64,000 bases of DNA from Tautonia rosea. Its GTDB lineage: Bacteria > Planctomycetota > Planctomycetia > Isosphaerales > Isosphaeraceae. Shown here one piece after another: positions 28,074-37,426 of the stretch. The position numbers and the translations under genes are program-made. The notes under the pieces were generated by a model. That model saw nothing but the letters and a program-made list of their open reading frames with translations, was not told where the DNA came from and made no database searches. Where the stretch lies: positions 1 to 64,000 of the forward strand of contig NZ_JABBYO010000012.1 of the NCBI RefSeq assembly GCF_012958305.1, in the 5' to 3' direction. The first letter of the stretch is position 1; each line of letters opens with the position of its first letter.

Positions 28074-29012
28074 TCAGGGGCTCTCGCACGATTCCGAAGC
28101 ACCTGGGGAACAGGTCACCGAGGTGACCTCGCGGTGAAGTCCGTTCCGGTCGACTCCGAAGCGTCGAAGTTCGTCTGGTCGATCGCCTTCGACAACGATC
28201 CATTGGATGGGGCCGAAGAATTGAAGAAGCTCGTCAGGAGTGCATGTAGGCAAAAAAATATTCAGGACTCTTGGGTCATAGAAACGAAACAGAACCTGTT
28301 CACTTCCTTCGCGTTCGATGGTGAGAAATCGTCTCAGGTGCTTGCGCAGGTCGTCGAACGGAGAGGTTGTCGAGAGCGCGATTCCCCAGCTTTTCCCCCA
28401 TCCTTCGGTCAAGAGGGTATTTAGGAATCTCGATTCGGTGGGAAGCGAAATCAAAGAGGGGGCTGACTCCACGAGCTGATCGGCGAGAGGGCCCTCGTAC
28501 AACGATTGATTCCGTTCGGGACAGGAGTTCAGCAGAGCGGGAATCAAGGGATCTCGGGCTGCATCGAGAATTGCGAAGAGTGGGTGCGGTTGCGATTGGA
28601 GGATTTCCAGGGGACTCCTTGGAAGGAGTGACTTCTGAGAGGGAGAGTGAGGTCCGGTGATCGGCTGCTCAGGAGTGACTGGAGCGGACCGAGGGGCTGG
28701 CCGAGGCTCCACGAGAAGTCGGACGGTGAATCGACTCACCCCGGCCTCGACGATGTCACCGTCACGAAGGATTGCGCTGGTCACGCGATCGCCGTTGACG
28801 AAGGTGCCGAAGCGGCTCGATGCGTCATGGAGCTCGATCGTGGAATCACGGAGGAAGAGGGAGAAATGAAAGCGAGAGAGCGAGCGGTCGGTCAGAATGA
28901 AGTCAGCACTGTCCGCGCGACCGATTCGGACCGTGGTTCCCGGTTCGATTCGAAAAGACCGGGGGGAATCGGGTCCTGCGAGGACCTCAAGGATGGCAGC
29001 GACATGGGCCAC
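28074..29012 (-). CDS. FHA-DUF4123 fusion, T6SS effector-loading adaptor
   Basis: 312 residues from a GTG at 29012 (AGGTGA upstream). Residues about 5-100 form an FHA domain: FRIEPGTTVRIGRADSADF, then SLSRFHFSLF and SSRFGTFVNGDRV, matching the GR, S-H and NG positions that bind phosphothreonine (Phe sits beside the His). After a short linker, residues about 140-300 match DUF4123 (Tap/TEC-type adaptor): HPLFAILDAARDPLIPALL, SLYEGPLADQL, GWGKSWGIAL, LRKHLRRFL, VLFRFYDPRVLNIFLPTCT and FFGPIQ. DUF4123 proteins load effectors onto VgrG. Fusion to FHA suggests that loading depends on a phosphorylated partner, perhaps a target of the nearby kinase. It lies 33 bases after PAAR. Domain identity is strong; regulation is inferred. 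Confidence 0.85.
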   Translation of the reverse strand: MAHVAAILEVLAGPDSPRSFRIEPGTTVRIGRADSADFILTDRSLSRFHFSLFLRDSTIELHDASSRFGTFVNGDRVTSAILRDGDIVEAGVSRFTVRLLVEPRPAPRSAPVTPEQPITGPHSPSQKSLLPRSPLEILQSQPHPLFAILDAARDPLIPALLNSCPERNQSLYEGPLADQLVESAPSLISLPTESRFLNTLLTEGWGKSWGIALSTTSPFDDLRKHLRRFLTIEREGSEQVLFRFYDPRVLNIFLPTCTPDELLQFFGPIQWIVVEGDRPDELRRFGVDRNGLHREVTSVTCSPGASESCESP

Positions 29013-29045
29013 GAGTTCACCTGGTCATCAACCGCGATCCGGTGG

Positions 29046-29414
29046 TCATTTCGAGCAGACCTCGCAGAACGGGGCGCCGGTCTTGGCGGCCGAGACAAGG
29101 GCCGCACCCTGGCCGGTCATGCCGATCAGAACTGTGGGCATGCCGACGCTAATGATGCCGCCATGAACAGTCGAATCGCCAAGACGCGCAGCCATCATGT
29201 TGCCGATCAGGACGGTTGGCGATCCCATCGCGATCGCGTCAGGTGGACCGACGCAGGTCGCCATATCGCCAACTCGGGCTGCAGGTTGTCCACCAATCAG
29301 GACGGTCGGGCAGCCTGGGGGCAAAATCGGGCCCCCCACGTGAGGTACAGGTGGAGTTCCGGGAGTGACCATCGGGCAGGTGTGCAGGTCTCCAACACGG
29401 GCGGCAGGGGGCAT
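29046..29414 (-). CDS. PAAR-domain spike-tip protein
   Basis: 122 residues, starting MPPAARVGDLHTCPM after GAGGAAC. The sequence is a PAAR protein with repeated turns: AARVGDLHTCP, CPTVLIGGQPAARVGDMATC, SPTVLIGNMMAARLGDSTVHGG and MPTVLIG. His and Cys at the expected places would bind the single metal ion at the cone tip. It caps the VgrG trimer and sharpens the T6SS needle. There is no C-terminal toxin extension, so cargo is presumably recruited through the following adaptor gene. It lies 66 bases downstream of vgrG. Confidence 0.92.
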   Translation of the reverse strand: MPPAARVGDLHTCPMVTPGTPPVPHVGGPILPPGCPTVLIGGQPAARVGDMATCVGPPDAIAMGSPTVLIGNMMAARLGDSTVHGGIISVGMPTVLIGMTGQGAALVSAAKTGAPFCEVCSK

Positions 29415-29480
29415 GGCGAGTTCCTCGGCTTAATCAACGGGGATGTTTGTGAGAGTTCACAATCGTTGAAGGAGTGGTCA

Positions 29481-31844
29481 TCAGGACGAGGACTTCTGGC
29501 CAGTCTTCGCATTGTCGGCTTTCTCAGGGGTGGTCGGCTGTGCTTCCCCAGCGTCGGAAGGTGCCTCAGGAGACATCGGTGAATTGGGATTGCTTCCGCT
29601 TCCTGCCCCGGCCGCGCCTCCCGAGTTGATCAGGACCATCGTTCCCTGGATCGCCACACCGGCTGGCCCGATATCGACGAACCCGCCGGGCCCTTTGAGC
29701 GTCAGTTGTGCTCCCGCTTCGATGACGACCCGCATGCCTGCCTTGAGGTGGATTTCCATGCCGGAGTCGACCGCGTGGTTCATTCCGGTTTTCTCAAAGA
29801 AGTTTCCGCCGATGTTGAGTGATTGATCGCCACCGATCTGCTCGCTGCGATTGGAGCCAACCTGAGTCGATCGCTCGCCACCGACCTGTTCGAGGAGATC
29901 TCCCTTGACGGAGAGGGATTGGTTGCCATCGACTCGTTCTCGGCGAGTCCCTTCGATGTGTTCGTGACTGTCGCGCCGGATCAACTCTTTGCGGTCGGCC
30001 TCAATGACGATGTCGACATTGCCCCCGTCCTCGGGCCCTTTGCCGACGAGGAACTGGAAGTTTCCGCCGATCTGTTGGACCTGATGACGACGAACGTAGC
30101 GGTGTTCGTCCTGATAGATTTCCTCGTAATGGCTACCACCGGAGTCGCCGTCTTTCTCCCAGCCGATGATTCGGTGGGTGTTGCCATAGATTCGGTACTT
30201 GGCGTCGTTTTTCACCCGAACGTCGAGGTTGCGTTCCGCGTGGAGGAAGACCTGTTGTTTGTCCTTGTTGTCGTCGAACCGCAACTCATTGAAGCCGGAT
30301 CCGCCGGTCGAGGTGTTCGACTTGAACCCGCTTATCTTATTATCGTCTTTGTGAGCGTCGTCGGGGCCGTCACCGAGATAAGGGGGCATCTGATCGGCGT
30401 TGTAGACGGTGCCAACGATGATTGGTTGATCAGGATCACCTTCAAGGTAATCGACGATGACTTCCTGGCCGACCCGGGGCCAGAACGAGGTCCCCCAGCG
30501 TTTGCCGGCGATCGGCTGGGAGACACGGACCCAACAAGAGCTATTCTCGTCGTGTTTCCCGTCACGATCCCAGTGGAACTGGACCTTCACGCGACCATAT
30601 TTATCGGTATACAGCTCCTCACCTTTTGGTCCGACGACCACGGCGGTTTGGGTTCCCTGAACCACGGGCTTCGGAGTGCGCCGCGCAGGACGATAGGGGA
30701 GTGCGGCGGGGATGCACGTAAAGGTGTTTCTGTAAAGAAATTCGTCGAGATTGCCGGTGCGGTAATTGCTGTTGAGCGTTGCTGAATGGTGAACTGAGGT
30801 GAGGATGTAGGAGCCGTCAGCGTCGAAGTGGCGGGTTAGGCTGAAGCGATGGCCGGCGGTTAACTGACGGAGCTTGCCGGCCCCGGCGATTTCCAGGGCT
30901 CCTGCGGCTTCCTCCTGTATGCGGATTTCAGCGGTCCGGCGATTGTCCTCAAAGATTTTTTGAATGTCCGAGGGGCGTTCTTCCCCGCCTGGGCTGATCC
31001 CATCGAAACGCTGGGCGTATTCTCCTGGCCAATCGTACAGTTCGAGTTTCTCTGCCTTGCCGAGCTTCAACGTATGCGACTTGGTGCCGACCTGAACCGA
31101 GTCCATGATTTGAGTTTCGGCTTCCAGATGCTTGTGCGGTAACTCGAAGCAGTGATCCCAGAGTGTGACCTTCATGGATCTCAGTTCCTGGGCCTTGGCC
31201 CATTCATGGATCCGTTCCTCGTCAACGTTATCATCGAGTTGGGCGGCAAAGGTGGTCTGCGATCCGAACGGAACGTCAGGATGACTCTCGGATGAGTCAC
31301 CGAGGATCATGGTGTGTTCGCCGTCGGAATGGGTGAAGAAGTAGAATATCCCTTCTTCTTCCATCAAGCGGCTGGCAAAGTTGAAATCGGTTTCTCGATA
31401 TTGCACGCAATAGTCGCGTGGCTCGTACTTTCCCTTGAGCTTCAAGGAGATCGAAAGTCCCTCGAACAGTTCCTGAAGGATTTGCGGAACCGTTTTGCTC
31501 TGAAAGATCCGGCTCTGCGCCTTCCGAGTTAGAAACCAGGCTTCAGGAACCACGTCGGCCTGGTAGGTCGTGAAGTGCGGGTCGCGACCACCCTGGGCCA
31601 TCCGACAACAGATCCCGTTGAAGTGACGTGTCTTGCCTCCGGGAGACTTCACGTGGGCGGTCAGCTTCCTTCCAAGCATTTTCTCAAAGGGAATGTCAGT
31701 CTGATTGGTGGCGATCAGTTCAAGGCGGAACCGGAACAGTTGCGAGAGCGCTTCGGTTCCGCTCAGCCCGACCAGCAAGAGCGTATCCGGCCCCAGAGGG
31801 GTGCTGACCGTCAACGGACGATTCGCCTGCTGGTAGGATTCCAT
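29481..31844 (-). CDS. vgrG: VgrG (TssI) needle-spike protein
   Basis: 787 residues. The start at 31844 follows GGAGGAG; a longer frame from 31877 is less likely. The N-terminal part is gp27-like (LSGTEALSQLFRFRLELIA, YCVQYRETDFNFASRLMEEEGIFYFF). A gp5-like OB fold follows (DKYGRVKVQFHWDRDG, SCWVRVSQPIAGKRWGTSFWPRVG, VIVDYLEGDPDQPIIVGTVYN). A beta-needle of repeats then follows (VGSNRSEQIGGDQSLNIGG) with a DUF2345-like continuation, ending in a Ser/Gly/Pro-rich tail. No C-terminal toxin is present, so this is a structural, cargo-adaptor type VgrG. It is the first gene of the effector run vgrG, PAAR, FHA-DUF4123, accessory, toxin, immunity. Confidence 0.95.
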   Translation of the reverse strand: MESYQQANRPLTVSTPLGPDTLLLVGLSGTEALSQLFRFRLELIATNQTDIPFEKMLGRKLTAHVKSPGGKTRHFNGICCRMAQGGRDPHFTTYQADVVPEAWFLTRKAQSRIFQSKTVPQILQELFEGLSISLKLKGKYEPRDYCVQYRETDFNFASRLMEEEGIFYFFTHSDGEHTMILGDSSESHPDVPFGSQTTFAAQLDDNVDEERIHEWAKAQELRSMKVTLWDHCFELPHKHLEAETQIMDSVQVGTKSHTLKLGKAEKLELYDWPGEYAQRFDGISPGGEERPSDIQKIFEDNRRTAEIRIQEEAAGALEIAGAGKLRQLTAGHRFSLTRHFDADGSYILTSVHHSATLNSNYRTGNLDEFLYRNTFTCIPAALPYRPARRTPKPVVQGTQTAVVVGPKGEELYTDKYGRVKVQFHWDRDGKHDENSSCWVRVSQPIAGKRWGTSFWPRVGQEVIVDYLEGDPDQPIIVGTVYNADQMPPYLGDGPDDAHKDDNKISGFKSNTSTGGSGFNELRFDDNKDKQQVFLHAERNLDVRVKNDAKYRIYGNTHRIIGWEKDGDSGGSHYEEIYQDEHRYVRRHQVQQIGGNFQFLVGKGPEDGGNVDIVIEADRKELIRRDSHEHIEGTRRERVDGNQSLSVKGDLLEQVGGERSTQVGSNRSEQIGGDQSLNIGGNFFEKTGMNHAVDSGMEIHLKAGMRVVIEAGAQLTLKGPGGFVDIGPAGVAIQGTMVLINSGGAAGAGSGSNPNSPMSPEAPSDAGEAQPTTPEKADNAKTGQKSSS

Positions 31845-32415
31845 CGACTCCTCCGACGAAGCATACTTTAAGCCCACACTCGATCATCCAGGTCGCCTGA
31901 GAGCCGGCCGGAATGAACCGTTGCCACTCTTGTCAGTCAGCAATCGAGGTCGGTGGAACGGGATCATTAAATTTCCTTGTCGCCAGTCAATCCTGGTGTC
32001 CAGATTATGTCCAACGTTTCGAATTTCGATCGTCGATGTGGATCACCGAGACGTTCTTTCTCGGGAGAATCCGCAACGCGAACTCGTGAGAGTTCATTCG
32101 AGCATCAATCGGAGTAACAGCGTGCCGGTTTATCCATTCGGTCGAGTATAGTGGGATATGCCTGCCCGGTACAATTACGTCCTGAATTCCTGGGCCATGC
32201 GTCGCTCCCTTGTCCGAGGCCGGTGTCGATTCCTAGGATAGTATCAGCCTGAGTTGTCGGCTCAGCGATCTTCTCAACCAATTTCTGAAACACGTTTTCA
32301 CCTATTCTCAAATCAAGATAGATTGATTTGATTTGTCAATGATGGCTTGGGAGCGAATCGAAATCGGACGGGCCGACGGTCCCGAGGTGAACTCAACGAT
32401 TGATAGGGGCGACCG
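31845..32415. promoter_or_regulatory. Divergent promoter region between vgrG and the FHA gene
   Basis: About 570 bases separating the minus-strand vgrG run from the plus-strand FHA gene. No gene is supported here; the short frames have no features. The half nearer the FHA gene is AT-rich and contains the inverted repeat listed separately. The region probably drives both transcripts. Confidence 0.5.
32308..32331. promoter_or_regulatory. AT-rich inverted repeat, operator candidate
   Basis: Two perfect 9-base arms (TCAAATCAA and TTGATTTGA) are separated by six bases, about 85 bases before the FHA start. The size and spacing fit a dimeric regulator site. It has no T-run on either strand that would suggest a terminator. 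Function is inferred. Confidence 0.4.
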
Positions 32416-33810
32416 ATGCCGAACGACGACGACCTGTCGGGTGACAAGAAAACCATCGGCCTGCCACGCAAGGATGTCAAGCGCATGATTGCCGAGGCCC
32501 AGGCGGCCAAACTCGCCGAGCAACGGGCCGCCTCTCCAGCGTCAGACAGTGCCTCCCCTCCGTCTGCGGGGCATGCGACACCTCAGAACGTCGCCCGATC
32601 CAGGGAACTTCCCGCTGACTCGGGTGAGGAAACGATGTTGCCTCCTCGACGGGACGACGTGCCAGCCCCGAGAACTCCTTCTGTACGGTCGATCCGGCCT
32701 GAGCCGAACGATCTTCCCGACCATTTCTGGGAAACGCGGCCCGCTGCAGCCGAGCCGTTGCCCTTGGCTGACCGAGTGAAACGGGAGAATCCTTGGGAGA
32801 CGTCGATTCCTTCCCAGGCGCCTCCAACGGATTCCGCTCTACTGGCTCGGGAGATCGTACCAGGCCAGGAGTTCGACACCGCTGTAGGTCCAAAGCGTCC
32901 ACAACCGATCGCCTCGCCCGATCCGCGAGTTCAGGCACCAGCGTCGCCGGGATCAACGGGAATCTCGGCGATCCCCTCCTCGAAGTCGCCCGTCGAGGAG
33001 GTTCGCAAACCGTCTCGACCTCTAGTTTCTCCAACTTCCCGGGCGCCGAGTTCAGCAAACGCAACCTATGTACCCGGGATCACTCCCGGTTCTTCGGAGG
33101 AGCGGGATTCGTCGCTATTGAGGCTGGAAATTCTTGCAGGAGATGGGGAAAGCATTTTCGAGCGGCTTGCAACGATTTCCTCGGGTGAGTTCACGCTAGG
33201 GCGGTCGGCTGTGGAACAGTTCGTGGGTCGGGGTTCCGCGACCCGACACCTCGCCGATCGCCATTTGCGTTTTGTCGTTGATGAGGACGATCACCTTGTC
33301 GTCGAGGATCTCGGAACGGTGAATGGTGTGTATCTGAAGATTCCCGAACATAGCTCAGTTCCCCTCACCGAAGGGTCACGATTCAGGGTTGGCCGGCATG
33401 TGATTGTCTTTCGCGAGGCTTCGTCGGTATCGACACCTTCTCCACTGGTTAGTCCCTCAGGAGAGGTGTTTTATTGCCGGGAATTTTCCCCTCGAGCTTT
33501 CCTCGAGTTCATCGGACCGGATGGCCAACCGGCTGCCTCGGTGCCAATCACAAAGACGGATCTGACGGTCATTGGTCGCGAAGGCGAGGGGTGCGACATC
33601 GCATTGACCGGCGATCACTGGGTCAGTCGTCGCCACGCTTGCCTGAGAGAACGCGAAGGCCATTTCGTGCTGGAAGATCTCGGAAGCAAGAACGGGACCT
33701 TCCTGAAGATGGGAGAGCGGACACGAATTCGGGTCGGCGATCGGGCTTTCCCCGACTCCGCTGACATCGTTCTGATCGGCGAACTTCACTTTCGGGTTAC
33801 GCGACGCTAG
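32416..33810 (+). CDS. Double FHA-domain protein, T6SS regulator (Fha-like)
   Basis: 464 residues, starting at 32416 after AGGGGCGACC. Residues 1-215 are disordered and rich in Pro, Ser and Arg. Two FHA domains follow. The first (about 225-330) has FTLGRSAVEQ, RHLADRHLRFV and DLGTVNGVYL. The second (about 360-464) has LTVIGREGEGCDIAL, VSRRHACLRE and LEDLGSKNGTFLKM, a near-consensus phosphothreonine-binding site. In other T6SS, Fha scaffolds are switched on by a PpkA-type kinase; the kinase here lies about 10 kb away. The 3' end overlaps the convergent TssM-like gene by 14 bases. The FHA fold is clear; linkage to this kinase is inferred from neighbourhood. Confidence 0.9.
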   Translation: MPNDDDLSGDKKTIGLPRKDVKRMIAEAQAAKLAEQRAASPASDSASPPSAGHATPQNVARSRELPADSGEETMLPPRRDDVPAPRTPSVRSIRPEPNDLPDHFWETRPAAAEPLPLADRVKRENPWETSIPSQAPPTDSALLAREIVPGQEFDTAVGPKRPQPIASPDPRVQAPASPGSTGISAIPSSKSPVEEVRKPSRPLVSPTSRAPSSANATYVPGITPGSSEERDSSLLRLEILAGDGESIFERLATISSGEFTLGRSAVEQFVGRGSATRHLADRHLRFVVDEDDHLVVEDLGTVNGVYLKIPEHSSVPLTEGSRFRVGRHVIVFREASSVSTPSPLVSPSGEVFYCREFSPRAFLEFIGPDGQPAASVPITKTDLTVIGREGEGCDIALTGDHWVSRRHACLREREGHFVLEDLGSKNGTFLKMGERTRIRVGDRAFPDSADIVLIGELHFRVTRR

Positions 33811-35275
33811 GGATTTCCGCTTTGCCCGCGGTGGCTTCCGTGGTCTGGACAGCGGGACGACGTAGCCGCCAGATACTCAGCACCACGATCCAGGTGAGCG
33901 CCAGTCCTATCAGCCCGGTCCAGCCGATCCATGATTGATCGGTTTCTTCCAATCGGGTGATGATGCCGAAATACCAGAACGGGACGGCCACAAATGTAGC
34001 CGCCAACGCCAGGCCCATCGCGATGAATCGGTATCGTGCGTCGAGCCGTTCGGCTTCCTTTGACCAGGTCGTGAGACCGTGGTCAACCAGGAGTCGCCCA
34101 CCCCGGCCCGCAACCAGTCCCGTTGCAAATGCCCGCTGGTGGTCTTCGGCCCCGTTGGAAACGAAATAACATCCCCGGAACAGGACCGGCTCCGACTGCT
34201 CATGCGTGGAAAGGGATGCGTCGAGCAGATGGATTAACTGGTCGCGGTTGCGGCGTACGACGTTATTGAGGAGCATCAACCGACTATTGCTATTTTTATT
34301 GCGTATTTCTTGAACCATAAGCTCCAGGGACCATGAATTGAACCACTGGCGCATCCACTGAATGCCGATGGAGATGAATTCGGATCGGTAAAGTTGAGCG
34401 CCAGGAATCGAGAATCCACAGCGACTTTGCCTCAGATTGGCCGGGATTCGGGCAACAAAATCATCAAAGCCGGCGACCGTCTCCATGCCAGTGAAGACGG
34501 TGTAGGTCGGGCAGCGGAGCCGCAGGCCCGATCGAATCGCATTCAGATCGTTCCGAATGGCCGAGGCGACCTGGAGCTCGTTCCCGCTGCCTGCAACGCT
34601 GATCGGAAGTAAGGCGGCCACTCCTCGGAGCACTGGTTCCTCGGGATTCAGCTGACGAATCAAGCGGCAAAGGTGGGCAAGGCGATCGGGACCGTCTCCG
34701 TTGGCTCTGCCAAAGCTCGATGCTCCAGCACAACTGAGCAAGACGCCGTCGGCGACCGCATAGGCGTGGATGGGAGCGTCGGCCGAGGACGGTGCGCGTC
34801 CAAAGAGTTGCACATTGGCGGAATCGATGAGTGCCGTGGCCTGTCCCTCGTCGGGGCCGAGCAAGAGGTAAAGGCGTTGCCGGCCCAAATCGATACCAGC
34901 CTGACCCAGTCGGATCTGGATCTCCTGCCAGGCGGCATCGAGATCCGAGAAACGCCCCTCGCCCTGTTCGAATGTTAGGCCGCGAGCATGGCGGACGAGG
35001 GTCGCAACGAGATGGGTCATCGAGAGCAGGGCAATCAATCCGAGCCCAAAGAGCCAAACCCGAAGCGCCCATCCCGAAAAGATCGAAGGTAACTGCGGGT
35101 CGATCTCCGGGACCTTCCAGGGTCCAAACGCTCCGATCGCGAGAACGATGGTGGCAATTACCAACAGCCATCGCAACGGATGCTTCGACCACAACACGGC
35201 AGCCCCCGCACTAGCAATCGCGACGGCCCCGTACATGATCAGAGAGACTTTATTCCACAACAACGAAGAGAGCAT
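33797..35275 (-). CDS. tssM: Short TssM-like (IcmF N-terminal type) membrane protein
   Basis: 492 residues, against about 1100-1200 for usual TssM. Membrane helices lie near residues 10-30, 34-53 and 68-94. A cytoplasmic domain then resembles the IcmF NTPase region, with a degenerate P-loop (RLYLLLGPDEGQATAL, no GKT/S), PTYTVFTGMETVAGFDDF (canonical VTKxDLxxGF) and PVLFRGCYFVSNGAEDHQRAF (canonical RGVYFTSG). Two more helices follow near 425-480 and the protein ends. The large periplasmic domain that normally contacts TssJ is absent. ATG 35275 is chosen because GAGG sits seven bases upstream; 35281 is in frame too. It is the last gene of the minus-strand T6SS run. The family match is by motif; the truncation is real because the stop lies inside an intact convergent overlap. 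Confidence 0.8.
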   Translation of the reverse strand: MLSSLLWNKVSLIMYGAVAIASAGAAVLWSKHPLRWLLVIATIVLAIGAFGPWKVPEIDPQLPSIFSGWALRVWLFGLGLIALLSMTHLVATLVRHARGLTFEQGEGRFSDLDAAWQEIQIRLGQAGIDLGRQRLYLLLGPDEGQATALIDSANVQLFGRAPSSADAPIHAYAVADGVLLSCAGASSFGRANGDGPDRLAHLCRLIRQLNPEEPVLRGVAALLPISVAGSGNELQVASAIRNDLNAIRSGLRLRCPTYTVFTGMETVAGFDDFVARIPANLRQSRCGFSIPGAQLYRSEFISIGIQWMRQWFNSWSLELMVQEIRNKNSNSRLMLLNNVVRRNRDQLIHLLDASLSTHEQSEPVLFRGCYFVSNGAEDHQRAFATGLVAGRGGRLLVDHGLTTWSKEAERLDARYRFIAMGLALAATFVAVPFWYFGIITRLEETDQSWIGWTGLIGLALTWIVVLSIWRLRRPAVQTTEATAGKAEIPSVA

Positions 35276-35320
35276 GATCATGCCTCGGTTGCCCGGGTGC
35301 AGGACACTCGAACGGATTCG

Positions 35321-35974
35321 TCATCGAACATAGTCGAGATGCACCGACAGGATGTAGAAGGCAAGTGTCACCAGGGCCGAGATTGCCACGAGGGAGCTCA
35401 CCGTTACAAGCAATCCGGCCCCGCGAAGCGATCCGATGCCTTGAGGCTTGGCAGCCTGGATCGCTTCGGGGAAGGCAGGTTTCGACGAGACGGAGCTGGC
35501 CTGGAGGACCAGTTGATACAGATGGCTGACCCAGTCGAGCAACTGTGTCTCATCAACCAGAGCCATCCGACCTCGGAAACCGAGGGCGACACAGAGCAAG
35601 TAAACCTCGACCGTGTCGGGACTGCCTCGCCGCTCGGCCTGAGCGGCCATGTCAAAGAACTTCTCGGCGCGGAGGTTGCTCCGGTAAAGGTCCCATTCGA
35701 GGATCTGTTCCTGAGCACCCCAATCGACCGACTGGCCCCATTCGGAGTCGGTCAAGACCTCGTCAGTCCAGGCAACGAGTCCGTACTTGACCATGGCGAA
35801 GTCTTCGGCGAGCAGAGGGTTGGTGGCGGCTCGGTTTTCGATTCGGTCGAGATACACGAGCAATTCGTTCTTCACCACGTCGATCGAGGGAGACTCTCCC
35901 CAGGCCAGACGGTCCTGGAGGGCGATGACGTGCTCGAAGTAGGGGTGGATGAGATCAGCGAACGCATCGGTCAT
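35321..35974 (-). CDS. tssL: TssL (DotU/IcmH) inner-membrane protein
   Basis: 217 residues. It matches the DotU family: VKNELLVYLDRIENRA, AKYG-type segment DFAMVKYGLVAWTDEVLTDS, and YLLCVALGFRGRM. A single C-terminal membrane helix (about 190-212, LLVTVSSLVAISALVTLAFYIL) anchors it, the standard topology. There is no OmpA-like peptidoglycan-binding extension. TssL partners TssM to dock the baseplate. Neighbours are tssK (39 bases upstream) and the TssM-like gene (45 bases downstream). Confidence 0.92.
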   Translation of the reverse strand: MTDAFADLIHPYFEHVIALQDRLAWGESPSIDVVKNELLVYLDRIENRAATNPLLAEDFAMVKYGLVAWTDEVLTDSEWGQSVDWGAQEQILEWDLYRSNLRAEKFFDMAAQAERRGSPDTVEVYLLCVALGFRGRMALVDETQLLDWVSHLYQLVLQASSVSSKPAFPEAIQAAKPQGIGSLRGAGLLVTVSSLVAISALVTLAFYILSVHLDYVR

Positions 35975-36013
35975 TGCGGCGATGGACTCCGTCTGGACGA
36001 TCTCGGCAATGCA

Positions 36014-37426
36014 TCAGGCGTGGGGAATCACATAGACGGCAAATTGTAACTCCACGAGCGACCCGATCCGGGGCCTGGGAAGGGCCACCAGTTGCTTGGC
36101 TTCCGAGTCTCCCAGAAAGGAACCGCCTTCGAGGTTGAACCGGAGTCCGAGTGTTCGGGTCCGCAAGACGTCTCGCCAGTAGGGCTCTTTTTTCTGAACT
36201 TCGAAGTAGACGACATTGCGAGGCAAGGCCGGCGGAATTCGATTGAGAGGCTGAAGGCCGAGGCCTGATTGCCCCTGGCGGAAGATTTCGCCCACCTGCT
36301 CCCCTGCCCCGAGTTTCCAGTTGGTCCCTCTCATCAATTCGTCGCATTCGGCGTCGTTCAATTCGACGGTTTCGACGCCGATGTAAAGTTTGGTCGTTTC
36401 TCGGAGCCAGTCAGCGTCAAGATGGACCTGAAACCGTCTTCCTTCGAGCTGGAAGTAACGCTTGGTCCATTCTGGACCCCTGCCGCCACCGATGAGTCGG
36501 CGGATTTCGGCGATTACACGGGCGTAGATCGGTCCGATGTCATCATGGTCGTAGTTGGGTACGTCGATCGGACGTCTCGCGTCGTCAAAAATCGAGAGAT
36601 GGCCGAGAAGTCGACAAAGTTCAATGTAGACATGAATGGGATGCAACCCCCGGGTGAACAGGACCGATTGCATGGCGGAGAAGGCACCGTTGACGGCACT
36701 CAACTTCAAGATTCGATCCGACTCGCCAATAACCTGGCTTTCAAAGGTGATTTTTCGTCCGACAAGATAGCTGGCCTCCTGATCGATCCAGGCTCGGAGC
36801 ATCTGAAAGACGGACTGGACCTCGTCGTTGAGCGGTTCCCAGCCGTCGAGTCCGAGGATGGGAGGGGTGTACGATCGGACGATCCGAGGGGGTGCATCGG
36901 CTGAGGCCGATCGGGAGACCCGAGCAAGCGGAAGTGTTTCGTACCCGGTTGGATCGACGTGCGAAGCCAGCAGTCGCGCCTGGACCCTCCGGAATTCGAT
37001 CCCCTCCTCGTCTCCGCCGGTATTTTCGTCCGGCTGATCGACAGCATCGATGACATATCGAGGACCATCGGCCGACGAGGACAGGGCGACATTTGCGCGG
37101 CCGGGTTGCCAGGTCGGGACCGCCAGAGAGATGGTCGCCTCGGGATGAGCGGAGAGGATCGGCCGGAGGTCGAGCGGATCGACGGTGGCTTCGCCCGGAA
37201 CGTTCAAGGTTGTGCCGTCCCTGAACCTTGCCTGGCATGACCGGAGGATGAAGGTAAAGTTGGCGATTGCGTCTGGGTCAATTTCCAGCGATCGAAGACC
37301 CCAATTGTGCGGGTGCAGCCAGTCCTCCGACTCCCGGAGCCGATCGCGATGGAAGCGATCGGCGGCCTGGAAGTGGTGAGGTTTGAGGAACATCCCCTCA
37401 TACCAGTGAACGGCTCGCTTCGACAT
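36014..37426 (-). CDS. tssK: TssK baseplate-membrane connector
   Basis: 470 residues, starting MSKRAVHWYEGMFLKPHHFQ at 37426 with GAGAAG upstream. The N-terminal WxEGMFLxPHHFQ signature is diagnostic of TssK, and the rest has family-like segments (YPERS-type beta-rich middle, LYIGVE, FEVQKKEPYW). TssK is a trimer linking the TssF/TssG wedge to the TssL/TssM complex. A longer frame from 37495 has no support. The length is normal for the family (about 440-470). Confidence 0.94.
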   Translation of the reverse strand: MSKRAVHWYEGMFLKPHHFQAADRFHRDRLRESEDWLHPHNWGLRSLEIDPDAIANFTFILRSCQARFRDGTTLNVPGEATVDPLDLRPILSAHPEATISLAVPTWQPGRANVALSSSADGPRYVIDAVDQPDENTGGDEEGIEFRRVQARLLASHVDPTGYETLPLARVSRSASADAPPRIVRSYTPPILGLDGWEPLNDEVQSVFQMLRAWIDQEASYLVGRKITFESQVIGESDRILKLSAVNGAFSAMQSVLFTRGLHPIHVYIELCRLLGHLSIFDDARRPIDVPNYDHDDIGPIYARVIAEIRRLIGGGRGPEWTKRYFQLEGRRFQVHLDADWLRETTKLYIGVETVELNDAECDELMRGTNWKLGAGEQVGEIFRQGQSGLGLQPLNRIPPALPRNVVYFEVQKKEPYWRDVLRTRTLGLRFNLEGGSFLGDSEAKQLVALPRPRIGSLVELQFAVYVIPHA

